A model generated the notes under the pieces. It was given only the letters and a program-made list of their open reading frames with translations. It did no database searches and had not been told where the DNA came from. A stretch of DNA of 16,285 bases from Spirogloea muscicola (taxonomy: Eukaryota > Streptophyta > Zygnematophyceae > Spirogloeales > Spirogloeaceae), in contig WELB01000025.1 of the NCBI GenBank assembly GCA_009602725.1, forward strand, positions 855,330 to 871,614, in the 5' to 3' direction. A program made the position numbers and the translations under genes. Shown here piece after piece: positions 1-9,967 of this stretch. Positions within the stretch are counted from its first letter, which is position 1. The number at the start of each line of letters is the position of its first letter.

Positions 1-471
1 GGCCGCGGCGAGGACTGGATGTGCCCCGACCCGAGGTCCGTGCAACGCCTCCGCTTACTTGGTAGCCCAAGTGGCTTCCGCCACTCGTTTCGAGTGTAGC
101 CACAGACGGCTGCTCTGAGTACTGCGAAGCCGAAGGACGCGGTGGGCTCCGGTAGCATGCGAGGGCCACAAGTGCCTGGCGCCTTCACGCAGGGCGAAGG
201 CGGTTGTCAGAACCCCTGGCCCGGGCTTGGCAGTGCTGTCTGGTGGAGATTGCTGGGACGCCGTTTCGGATTTGACTAGGCCGCTTTTGGCAATAGGTGG
301 AGCTGCAAGCCTCTGCGGTGCAGTAGGCCGCAGCACGGCACAAGGGTCTTGCTCTGATGTTGGCGCTTGCTTTGGGCTTGGCTGCTCCTCTGGCTTCTGT
401 GCTGCTTGCAGCTGCGGAAACAACAATTTTGCACGCCGCACAGAGTGCAACAAGTGTGGAGCCCCGAAACC
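1..471 (+). CDS. RanBP2-type zinc finger split by one intron (TAF15/FUS-like; 5' partial)
   Basis: Joining 1-35 to the exon that starts at 412 gives [19 protein letters not shown] followed by [13 protein letters not shown]. This is a complete RanBP2 finger of the form W-x-C-x4-C-x10-C-x2-C with the conserved Asn and Phe. The donor is CCGAG|gtccgt at 36 and the acceptor is gcttgcag ending at 411; the phases join exactly to make the Ser-Cys codons. Fingers of this wording are known from TAF15/FUS/EWS-type proteins and plant relatives, where they bind single-stranded RNA. The Gly-rich run after the finger also fits those proteins. The gene starts before the window, and where the finger gene truly ends is unclear because a GGC repeat follows. 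The 376-base intron (36-411) shows nothing else I recognise. Confidence 0.82.
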
Positions 472-472
472 G

Positions 473-503
<31 letters not shown>

Positions 504-734
504 GCGGCGGCAGCGGCGGCGGGGGCAGCCGGCACGTGCCGGCGCCGTTCCTGACCAAGACGTTCCAGCTGGTGGACGACGCGGGGACGGACGAGGTGGT
601 GTCGTGGGGCGCCGGCGCGGGCGCGTCGTTCGTGGTGTGGAAGCCCATGGAGTTTGCGCGCGACCTCCTCCCAAAGTACTTCAAGCACAACAACTTCTCC
701 TCCTTCGTCCGCCAGCTCAACACCTACGTACGTA

Positions 735-769
<35 letters not shown>

Positions 770-3700
770 GAGGCGAGCCCGGCGAAGCCTGCGCATCCGC
801 CGGCACAGCAGCAGCAGGCTCTCCCGGGCGCTGCCGTCGCCAATGGCACACTCATGCCAGGACCTGAAGCCACCGAGGCCCCCATCGGCAACGGCAGGTC
901 ATCCACTGTGGGCGCCGCTACGGCAGCCACGCCTGCGGCAGCGCCCATCCCGCGGCAGCCCAGCAATGGCAATGCAGACCACAGACTGCCGGCTCCGGCG
1001 GCGGGGACGCACCAGCTGCTCGGCGCGGCGCTGCCAGGTCGACCGGCCGCTGCGTCAGAGCCCGCGGAGCCTCAGGCGGAGGCTTCCTCTGGTTCTGCCA
1101 GTCGCTCGCCGCTGCCGCTGGTCCCAGGTCTGCAGCCAGTGGTCGCGGAGGCACAGCAGCCTGGTGCTGGAGACACCGCCGAGCGGCTCCCGAGGGTGGA
1201 CCATGGTGGCGGAGTTTTGCAGCAACACCCGGCTGACGCTGGGAATAAGGTCACTGCCTTCCAGTCGACACCGGCCGCCACGGCGGCGAGAGAGGCGGAC
1301 ATCGCGCCCCCCAAGACATCCTACTCCGTTGCTCCCGGCGGCATTCCCTTCCGGGACCTCGCCGCAACTCCCGCCAGGTCGTCGCTGACTGATGGGGCGG
1401 AGGCGCCGCTCACGGCAAAGCAGGGCCAAGTTGCTGAGCTTGAAGCCCCTTTTATGCGTAGCCAGCTGCAGCCAGGAGGTGTTGCTGCAACCGCCGCGGC
1501 CCGGTCGGGCACGGTGGCCGACGATCGGCAGCGGGGAGGCTCGAGGCTGGCGGTGCTCGTGCCAGAGCCCTCACTCGGACCTAGAGACCGCGGTATGGCC
1601 GACGGCAGCAAAGAGGCTGCTGTGGACGTGGCTGGCAGCTCGGCAGAGCTCAGGCAGGAGGGCCAGCAGGCTGTCGCAGCCGCCACCAGCGACAGGGAGG
1701 CATTGGCAACCACGGCCGCCAATGCGCCGCTGCCGAGCCGGTGGGCTTCGCAGCCGGCGCAGGTCGGCGAGCCCCCTTCAGCGAGCAGCTTGAGCTCATG
1801 GTGGTCTGTCATCTCGCCGCCGCCGCCGCCAACAGTGGCTCCGCCTCAGACTCAGCCCTCGCCACTGCAGCCGTCGCCGTTGCCTCAGCCTGACCCATCG
1901 ACCAGCCTGCTCAACGCTGCCAAAGCTTCCCTGCTGCCTGCACCGCCCCTGAGTTCGCTGCACGACGGCAGAGTCAGAGGAGCCACAGGCGAGGCCGCCG
2001 CTGCCGTGACGGGCGCTGATGGAGTTGGCGAGGCACTGGCCTCGATGAAGAGTACGGATGCGACCAATGGCAGGTCTCAGATTCCTGACAAGGCCGGTGC
2101 AGGGGCGGCACCGGGTCTGCGCTCGGCAAGCATGGACTCCGCCAGCTTCAGTGGTAGGGCGACAACAGTCCCAGCTACCACCGGTGAGCATGGTGTTGCA
2201 GTGACAATGGCAGCTACGCAGCCAGACGTGAAGCCTGCGGTGAAGCCCCTGCAGAGCCGGGGGGCCGTCGAGCGACGAGACCCCGGCTTCGACCTGGCCG
2301 CCTCCTTGCACTCGTCCTCCAATGGTGTCAGCTCCGCCCCCCAGACCAGCTTTCAGTACATGCCCGCATTCAGGCCGCCTCCATCACAGGCCTTCGGCTG
2401 CAACGACAAGAAGCCCTCCAGCTTGCCACCACCGTCAGCGATGCCGCCTCCAAGGATGTCGATGCCTGTGCCGGTCGCTAGCATGGCCTTCTCCTCGTCA
2501 GCTCCCACAGAAGCCGTGCCATTGAGTGCCCATACGGAGTTGGTGCCGCCAGGGCCGCTCACTGCAGGGCAATTACCGAAGCCCTTAAGTGGTGCTGCCG
2601 CCATCGACAAGGAAAACCTGGAGAACGGCGCACCCTTGCCACCACCACCACTTCGTTCCTTGTCAGCAGACGCTTCTGCTGACAGGATGATGCACGTCAA
2701 TGGCAAGATTGGCCATCAGAGTCTCAGCTTTGCGCCCTCCGAGACGAGCGAATTTGCCTCCTTGGAGCAGGTAGGCATGCTGCCTTTGATTAACAGTTTG
2801 ATTTTCACAAGAGAGTCAGACGCAGTATGATTCTGTATACAGGCACCAGCCACTTCACAATCTTGTCTTCGGAGGCTTATCGTAGACAGCCTCGTGTTCT
2901 GGTCCTCGAAGCTGCTCTCTGCTGATCTGTCTCGCTCACTGCCCTCTCTGTTTCTTGCAGCACATTGAGGACCTCACACAAGAGAAGTTTGCATTCCAGC
3001 GGGGGCTGGAGGCAGCACAGGCTCTGGCGGCTTCTCTGGCACTTGAAAACGAGGCGCTCACTCACGACTTCAACAACCAGGTGCCAAGACCCCACCTCCT
3101 CCTGCGAGGACTTTCTCAGTCCTCCCTCTGTCTGTGACCATACATGAATCTGACTTGCAGAAGTCTCCGCAAGGAGTTGCTGCATGATCAGCTGCTTGAC
3201 CCCTGGCTCACCATGCGCCTTGTTGGTTTTGAAGGGTGGGGTGGTGAGTCAGCTGCAAGTTGAGCTTGAACAGCAGGCCAAAGCAATCCGCGCTCAGAAG
3301 GTGCAGCAGCTCAGCTCACCCAACTGCTTGCACATGATCTGCGAGTAAGTGATGAGTGAGCAAGTTAGTGCTCCCTTGTGGTCACGATCTCCACCTGCCA
3401 GACAAGTTGTACACCTTGCAGGCGATTGTGAAGAGCATGCAAGCAGAAAAGGAGCGTGCGAAGCAGGAGAGTGTGGCGGCTACTGAACGCTCACAGGCGC
3501 TGGCGGGCGAGGTTGTGGCGCTGGAAGAGAAGGCAAGCAAGGCTTGCCCACGAGCAGGCCTATGCTCTTGCTTTCAAAGCTTGCAAGCTGAGTTTGGCCT
3601 CAGCATGCAGCCTTCCTGCAAGTGGCATAGACAAAGGACAGCTCTACTTAGACTTCGCGGCAAGATTAGGAGTGCAGCTGCTGTTGTGCTTGATCTATTA

Positions 3701-5583
3701 GGGTTGGTGCTCGCTTGCAGGTGTTGAAGCTGCGGTCGCAAGAGCTCAAGCTGGAGCGCCAGGTGGAGGAGCTCTTGGCTCACCAGAGCATGCATGAGTA
3801 AGTCATGCTCCTCGCTTGTCCGGGCTACAAGCAAATGAGCACTATAGATTGCTCACCTCACAATAGTGTCTGAGCTGCCAGCAGAGACAAAACCCCGCTC
3901 AACGTATGCCATTAAGATCATTCATCTGCTGGCATCTGCAGAAGGACGATGCAAGCTCTTGAAAGGGATCGCGCCAACCTGAGGTCGATGGTCGATGCTC
4001 TTCAAGAAGGTGCTGCTGCTGTCTGCGATAGTCTTCTGCAAGATTCTAGATTTTCGCTGGATCGTCAGAGTCCAACCTTGCTTGCTGAACAGGAGATGGA
4101 CGCATGTCAGTGACCTCACACTCCACTGTCTGGCCTTCTGCGAGCAGAGAAGAGGTTTCTCCAAGTGCGGGTGCGGCAGGCTGCAGTCGAGGGTGCATTG
4201 GACGAGGTCAGGCAGCCTCCTCTTACAGCAAACGTCGGCGTCGAAGACGCTGGCCAATCTCCCTTGGTCGTCACCTCCACTGCCACTGAAGACCTCAGTA
4301 TGTGACGTCTACCCTCAAATTGTCGCCTGATTCTGGAGCATGGTCCTCGTGTATCCTGTGCTTCACTCGTCACACCCTGCTTTCACGCCTGCAGCAAGCT
4401 TCAACTCAGCTGGTGGTGCCTGAACGGCACATCATGCCCATGTGCTGACTCGTGGCTTTGTCACGCACTGCGCAGTCCCAGTGACCCAAGAGCCGCTCAC
4501 ACCCCTGCCGACACCGACCGCACCCTCGCCTCTGCCAGCCGCAACGGGTTACCTGTCCCCCAGCCCCAGCAGTTTGACGTCTTCGGAGCGCCTCGCTGCC
4601 GCAATGGCTGCGGCGTCGACTGCGGCTGCTGGCGCTGCAACAAGCAGGACACCGAGATCGCCTCTGGCGGCGGCTCTGCCACTTGTGGCCCCAAGCATCC
4701 CTGCAGAGGACCTTCATCTGATTGCCAGCATCGATGCAGCCCTATCTGAGGTGATTACCGTGCCAGTTATGAGGCACCAATATTCAGCCAGTCCTTGTTA
4801 GTGGGGTAAAGTAGTGCTTTTCGCTTTTCATCCATTGCTTACCAAATGAATGACTGATAAATTCCTGCATGCTTAATTGTTGCGTCCTGAACAGCTCACA
4901 GAAGAGAGGGCTGCTTTGATGAAGGCATTTGATGCCGAGACTGCCGCTGCGGCTGAGCTGCGGGTCAGGCTTCACTCCCGTCTGCCGTCTTTGCAAACCC
5001 CCCCTGTCACACCCCGCAGCAGTGTCTGTCCTCGCCATGCATGTGTTGGCGATACTATATTCTATGTGGTGCAAGTCTGTCTATGGCAGCTTTTCCATGC
5101 TGCTAAAGGGGCTCCTTTACTTTCTCACTGTGCTGGCTGTCCGATCTCTGGGTTTGGCTGTTCTGAGCTGCTAATTACTGTGCAGGCAACAAACACGGAC
5201 TTGTCAAGGAAGCTGGCATACACCCAGCAGCAGCTGGAGCTCGCGGTGACGCAGAGGACCACAGCCCCGCGCCAGGTGGCAAACAGTCCTGTGGCCACTG
5301 CACCACCGAGTGGTGGCCTCGAGTATGTGGATGAGGGGGATGAGGTATGACAACAAAAATATCGATTGTGTTTGGTTGTCATTTGAGTAATTAAGAGCAT
5401 TGGAGTCCCACTCTATTTCAAGAGTAATTGGGATCTAGTGGTGGTAGGATGACATACTTGACCACCCATTACCAAGTTATAGACATAAATCACTTTTTGC
5501 AGGTGGTGGAAAGGGTGCTTGGCTGGATCATGCAGCTCTTCCCAGGAGGCTCAGCCCGGCGCAGCCGCGAAAAGCGCCTGTAG
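1..5583 (+). CDS. BLI-like: BLISTER-like coiled-coil protein, with an in-frame zinc finger/half-HSF 5' part (partial at window start)
   Basis: My exon model is 1-35, 412-2770, 2961-3080, 3235-3300, 3422-3532, 3721-3797, 3942-4009, 4148-4297, 4476-4750, 4895-4963, 5186-5344 and 5503-5583. Splice phases agree throughout, and the stop is TAG at 5581. The exons from 2961 on match plant [27 protein letters not shown], then [17 protein letters not shown], then [14 protein letters not shown], and the hallmark C-terminus [19 protein letters not shown]. In Arabidopsis, BLISTER binds the Polycomb methyltransferase CURLY LEAF and acts in development and stress responses; a similar role here is inference. 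The exon 768-2770 is Pro/Ala/Ser-rich low complexity, as expected for the variable N-terminal half. The basic N-terminal segment usual in BLISTER (KQEHLEAGK-like) is not found upstream. In its place are pieces of two other families (listed separately), so the true start is unknown. BLISTER identity of the 3' exons is firm; the continuous 5' model is doubtful. Confidence 0.82.
472..528 (+). repeat. GGC trinucleotide repeat coding for Gly/Ser
   Basis: A run of GGC with occasional AGC codes for a Gly-rich linker between the zinc finger and the HSF segment. It is the junction between two unrelated protein families, and it is the kind of sequence at which polymerases slip and assemblies collapse. 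Confidence 0.9.
536..727 (+). CDS. First half of a heat shock factor DNA-binding domain
   Basis: Sixty-four residues begin [20 protein letters not shown], include VSWG and [20 protein letters not shown], and end in [13 protein letters not shown]. This is the canonical HSF domain up to helix 3, the recognition helix. Plant and algal HSF genes have a conserved intron right after RQLNTY, and here TAC is followed by GTACGTACG, a good donor. The second half of the domain (GFRKV...W.F.N) should follow a splice, but I find it nowhere in the window on either strand. Third codon positions are almost all G or C, unlike the zinc-finger exon before it and the BLISTER exons after it. As it stands this is an orphan half-domain that could not fold as a complete DNA-binding domain. 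Confidence 0.88.
736..767 (+). repeat. CCG trinucleotide repeat
   Basis: An uninterrupted CCG run directly follows the HSF donor GTACGTACG. Read in frame it codes for polyproline. It is the junction between the HSF fragment and the low-complexity exon that leads into the BLISTER-like gene. Confidence 0.9.
3533..3720 (+). other. GC-AG intron in the BLISTER-like gene
   Basis: The exon ending VVALEEK (3532) is followed by GCAAGC, and the next exon begins after CGCTTGCAG at 3720 with [12 protein letters not shown]. No GT near 3532 keeps the family alignment and phase, whereas AAG|GCAAGC matches the known consensus of minor GC-AG introns. The plant BLISTER order EVISLEDKALRLRSNELKLE supports this junction. 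Confidence 0.75.
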
Positions 5584-6064
5584 TATTTGACTTACCTGGG
5601 GTCCTCAGTCCACAGGTCTTGGCAGCCCCCTTTTAACGGCGTGCAGGCAAAGTGCTTGCTTTCTTAATGCAGCTTTGACAGTGCACCGGACAGTGTCAAC
5701 GGTATGAGTTCAGTGTTCCAAAATTCTTTACTGAACCTCTTTAAAATTTCAGACTAGGGTGCTCATTTGCTGGGCAAGATGATGTTTGCAGTTGATTGAT
5801 GGCGTGCGCCAAGTGTTGCTGATACAGGAAACCAAGGCTCTTGCTATGTCTTGCCGTATTGGCCTAATATGAGCCATCATGAAAACGCATTTAGGTGTTG
5901 GAGTACAATATGTACTTAGACAATAGTATGCTAGTCTGTGAAGGCTATGCTGTTGGTGTCGACCTGTGGCGACGCCCTTGCTAACGGCTGGTTATTGTGA
6001 GGATACATGGTAATCTATAAGTATAAGGTACACTGGCCAAGGCAAGAAATGAGAGAAACAATGG
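5584..6064. other. Shared 3' region of two convergent genes
   Basis: This 481-base interval lies between the BLISTER-like stop (+) and the ankyrin-RING stop (-). It is more AT-rich than the coding exons and must hold both 3' untranslated regions. I see no ORF of note, and no TGTAA polyadenylation signal of the usual green-algal kind in either downstream direction within it. Confidence 0.6.
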
Positions 6065-9000
6065 TCAACGAGATTGCACCTTCTCCCACGCAAGCACAGG
6101 CTGCCGACAGAAGGGGCAGGCCAATGCTGGCCTGGCATGCAAGCTCTGCACACCCTCCACACCACCTGGCCCCTTCTGCACACTTGCAGCCAGGGGCTCT
6201 GTGTAAGTTTTTCACAGTTAGTGTCATAATGCGTGTCACATAGCCTGCTCACAGTTTTAAAACTCTCCTGCAGTGCAAGCTAGGCAATCGTATCCTGCCA
6301 TGGGCCATGCAATGAAGGAAGAGAGCTAGGCAAATCTGATGAGTAAGGTGCATTTTTGTATATGAGTGACCTTGTCAGTGCTGTGGCAGCAAATCGAGAG
6401 TGCGCATGCTGTACACAGCTGGTGATGGCAGGCTGCAAGCAAAGCGCCGCAAAGACTGTAATTTAATGGCAATGAAGGTCTTCCAATAGATTCTGATCAT
6501 GGTCGTATACTACAATCATAAGAATAATGAGCATATTAGACAATGCACGGTCAAAAGTGGTCTCGTTACTGACCGTCTGCAGACACTGTGCACCGTCGTT
6601 CCAGGCAGATGCCGCAAGCATCAGTCATCACCTCGGGCTCCACTTCCACAAACGGGACACTCCAAGAACTGCTGCACAGAAAAATCTCTCTCAGCAGGTC
6701 CGCCAAGGACCACTAAAAAGTGCCACAATGTGATGAAGCTCAAGTGTTGGCCAGATATTCTCTTGCTAAATGATGAAGAGGGCTGCTGTCTCTGGAGCAC
6801 GCACAGGACGAGCTTGATGATGCTCGCGAGCTGCGGAGCCATCTTGCCGAGACCGGTGTCCAGGCAGCCAGCCGCAGGATCGAGGAGGCCCTCCAGCCAC
6901 TCCTTCTGGCACAGCTTGCTAACTTGCAGCGGTGTCCACCTGCAGCAGCAAAGTGGAGCGACCCTGAAGCTCTTGAGCGAAGGGCCCTTCATAGCACATA
7001 ACGAAGCCCTTATGCAAAGAGCGTCAGAGCTGAAACCTATCCTGCTTGAGCTGCTCAGTCTGCACCAGCCTCACTTCCTTGCATGTGGACCTGGAACTCA
7101 TGTGTCTGCCTGACATCTGAGCACTACGCTGACCCATTGTTATCCTGTACAGATTTGTCGGCGCCTTCTCCCAGAAGTGCCTGCCACCATGTACATTACA
7201 GGATAAGGTAGAGACCAGGCTCACAAGGTAGAGACCAGGCTCACAAGACAGCCTCTGCTTACACGTGGAGGTTATATGGAGGGTCAAGTTTGAAATGCAA
7301 GGTCAGGCTGCTTGCATGTCATGCCAGGGGTTAAGCACGCACAGCGCAGCAGGAGTGACTGCCGCCACAGGCTGCATAGTGCAAAGGAGTGCTATTTGTT
7401 GCTGTGCAGAGGAGGAGCCCAGCTAAATAAGTGTCTTGCAAATTAGCAGCAAAGCAGTAGAGCAAGCATAGAAATATATGAATGGCAAAGAGTATCCTGT
7501 CAAGGAGCACCAGGCAGAACTCAGGGTTTGCCACTGCTCTGTGGCAGCCTGGACACACCCGTGGTGCAATTCACGTCGGCGCCCGCCAAAAGGAGCAGCT
7601 GCAGGCACTCCACCTGTCCCTTGAGAGCGGCCATGTGTAGCGCCGACACGTCGTTAGCCGCCCGCGTGCTCACCAGCTCCATCAATCTCCTGAAACCCGT
7701 GCTTGAGATATGCTTGCTGGTCATTTGACCAGTGCAACTTTTGTCGAGGAAGGCGTGTGCATGCGCCAGCAAGTGCGGGTAGCATTCCCAGCTTGTTACC
7801 TGGAAGCATTGGCAGGTGGAGGGGAGGGACTGGTGGAGATTTGTTTGGCTGCCACAAACGCAGCCAGCAGGAGGACCAGGCACTGAAGTCGGCCTGTTCC
7901 TGCAGCGTAGTGCAGCGCATTCCGCATGCTCAAGGAGTCCTTCTTCAACACCTGCGCGTGACACAACCAGCCATCAAGCAAGTCCGAGCTACGTCCTCGA
8001 CTGGGGGCCTCAATTGGGTTTTGTAAGCAAGAGCTGTGCAGCCGGGCTTGATGGTTGTGGGGCTCACATCACTGCCTGCGGCAAGCAGGAGTTGGACAAT
8101 GTCGGGGAAGCCCTGCCGGCAGGCGTGCATCAGCGCAGTCTACAGCATCGCAGCACGTGGCTGATGTCAGTATGGCAGCGCAAGGGGGCCCCGAAGATGC
8201 CACCAGACAATGGCGGCCCCATGGACCACTCTGGCGCCAGTGCAGGCGCTGCTCCTAGTGGGGCCGACGAGGCAATGCTTGTTGCGAGAACGTTGTGGGT
8301 GGGGCCGGCGGACCTGCCCCCACTGGTTGCACAGGTTGGCCTTGGCGCCGTGCTTGAGGAGGAGGCGTACGACCTGCGCCCAAGGCGGGAGCATGCGCAG
8401 GCCGCCCAAGAACTTCACGGCGGCTGGCTGCAAGATGGCCAGCCCGTGACGAGAGCGTGTGCAAGCATAGGCTGCTGCAAATGATGATGGCCTTTGCTCA
8501 ACCAATGGTCTCCGCTGCTGCATATGTATGAAAACTCGACCCCCTTTTGTCCACCAATTGTGAGCGCTGCAAAATCGAATTTTGGACGACGGCGGCAGCA
8601 GTAGTGTAGACCAGACTGGTATGCCGAACCTCGACGTGGCCCTTGGCTTCCGCCTGCAGCAGCGGCGAGTTGCTGCCCCCGAAAGCGGTGTACTTGGCCA
8701 GCACCTGCGGCCGCCAGAGGAGGCGTCAAGCAAAGGGGCCGCAACGGCGCTGCCACCATACGCTAGCTGGGCTGCCACTGAGCCTCCGGCCAGCGGGCCA
8801 CTGCCGTGGCAGCAGGAGCTGCAGCTCAGGACAACTTTGACGAGGGTCAAGGCTCGGAAGTCAGGCTCACCGGCTTGGCTGCCAGCATGGCCTGCAAGTC
8901 CAGGGCGTCGCCGTCACGCGCCACTGCAAGCCAATGGTGCGTGGTGTCAGAGTCTACATTACGCTTCGAGACCCATCTCGGCCTTCGCTGTGTGCAGTTC

Positions 9001-9145
9001 TGCGCTCCTCTGCGCAAGTCCTGCGCCAGCATAACCACCGCTGTCGCCCTCAGAAGCCGAGACTATGAGAGTTAAGTACTGGGCGCGAGCGCCTACCAGC
9101 GACCAGGCGCTCGCGCTCGGCAGAGCAGCTCAGGAGCAATCCCAT
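6065..9145 (-). CDS. Ankyrin-repeat RING-type E3 ubiquitin ligase (XB3/XBAT family), 13 exons
   Basis: Exons in transcription order, as window positions: 9145-9097, 8923-8871, 8704-8630, 8373-8314, 8139-8068, 7951-7800, 7689-7559, 7401-7343, 7180-7134, 6939-6805, 6671-6574, 6432-6371, about 6175-6065. Every junction has a GT donor, an AG acceptor and a matching phase. The product is about 367 residues. It starts MGLLLSCSAERERLVAVARD; Gly2 with nearby Ser and Cys resembles the myristoylation start of rice XB3. Ankyrin units follow: SPLLQAEAKGHVEVVRLLLK, TALMHACRQGFPDIVQLLLA, NALHYAAGTGRLQCLVLLLA, SALHMAALKGQVECLQLLLL, STPLHYAACGG, ALLGEGADKSVQDNNGWTPL. The C-terminal RING is C3HC4: ACGICLERRC, ACHHQLCTACALSIC, ACPFCRQPV, stop TGA. 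XB3/XBAT proteins are E3 ligases acting in defence or hormone signalling in land plants; the substrate here is unknown. The acceptor of the last exon is uncertain (6196 and 6133 are also in phase). Confidence 0.88.
7205..7244 (+). repeat. Perfect 20-base tandem duplication inside an intron
   Basis: The unit AAGGTAGAGACCAGGCTCAC occurs twice head to tail. It lies in the ankyrin-RING intron between exons 7401-7343 and 7180-7134. On the transcribed (-) strand each copy contains GTGAGC, a donor-like hexamer. Confidence 0.95.
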
Positions 9146-9600
9146 CGCCGCTGCTGAGGCCGCCAAGCGGGGAGTGGACGCCGTCTCTCCTCAACGCCGC
9201 TGCCCCATTGCCATGCAGCGGCGTGTCGATCGTCTCGCTCGCAAGCTCGTCGCCGCGTGAGCCGGGCTGCCCAGGTGCGGCACGGACGAGCTGACGGTGG
9301 CCCGAGGAGCGGCTGTGGAGGCCAGCCGCAGTGCTCACAGAGGTGGCGTGCCAGAGTTGCTCCGCCGGCATGAGCAGTGGAGTTGTGTCACTGCCGACGA
9401 AGTGGGCGAGTCTGCGCACAGCCACAGCAGATGACAAACCAAGGGAGCCGGAACGACGCAAGTGCTCCGGAAAGAGAGAGAAGGCGCGCGGGGCGCATGA
9501 ATTGAAAGGGATGCCAATTCAAGCCAATACATTGTTCAGGCAGAGTCGAGTGCAGACTAAACAATGCTACATAATACGGAGACCTAATCTAAGGTACCTA
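9146..9600. other. Upstream region of the ankyrin-RING gene
   Basis: No supported coding exon. The - strand ORF across 9093-9461 is in a different frame from the ankyrin-RING first exon and has no recognisable domain. The region probably holds the promoter and 5' untranslated leader of the - strand gene. I see no clear TATA box or other named element. Confidence 0.45.
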
Positions 9601-9608
9601 AGATGACA

Positions 9609-9925
9609 TTAGTACCCACGGGTGAGCACAAACAAATCTGACAAGCTAACTTGGGGAGCTGGAGCGCCGCCACGAAAGCCGGAGGCCTGACTTAGAGCGC
9701 GCCCTGCACGTTGATGAAGAGCCAATGCTTGCGAGCGCTGCAAACTAAGCGAGAGCCGCATTCTATAATATGCAACTAAGGCCTGCGGAATGCTGGAGTG
9801 GCCCAAGCTGCCCCCCCGACTTCGACGACGCGCATCAACCAGCCGGGCCAGATGCTGGATCAGGGAGGACCATTTCACGCCGTAGCCTCCATAGATATCC
9901 ATGGCACACGGGTAAAGATGGTAAA
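9609..9925 (-). pseudogene. Retroelement C-terminal fragment, copy 3
   Basis: The - strand reads PCAMDIYGGYGVKWSSLIQH, then ALVAYYRMRLSLSLQRSQAL and ALHQRAGRA, ending SLSDLFVLTRGY and stop. The P-x-A-M-D-I-Y-G block corresponds to PAAIDIFGCLG near the end of the + strand element at 11511-11560. The RMRLS block matches a second fragment at 12207-12285 (+). In algal and fungal reverse-transcriptase proteins the end of the C-terminal domain has comparable wording (VP.VVE.FG..G, then LS.ALQR.NA). The fragment lacks everything upstream and is preceded on its 5' side by a copy of the hairpin repeat (9968-10050). Assignment to a retroelement class is inference. Confidence 0.55.
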
Positions 9926-9967
9926 GAAAGAAGAAGAAGAGGCACTCCCAATGGGGGCAAGAAAGAA

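Noticed and set aside
55-796. Long - strand ORFs opposite the zinc finger and HSF segment
   Set aside because: They are poly-Arg/Pro/Ala readings of the GGC and CCG repeats and the antisense of recognised domains.
654-1812. Several 120-240 codon ORFs in other frames over the low-complexity exon
   Set aside because: GC-rich low-complexity sequence has few stops in any frame. Only the frame that continues into the BLISTER exon at 2961 has family support.
6007-6999. A + strand three-exon gene (6061-6202, 6583-6697, 6779-6999) with matching phases and a coiled-coil-like C-terminus
   Set aside because: The opposite strand of the same stretch encodes the WTPLQVSKLCQKEWLEGLL block and the RING exons of the ankyrin-RING gene, which have clear family support. 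The + strand reading is an antisense shadow.
8167-9461. - strand ORFs of 227 and 122 codons read as continuous proteins
   Set aside because: They run through introns. The true ankyrin exons are short pieces in different frames, bounded by GT and AG.
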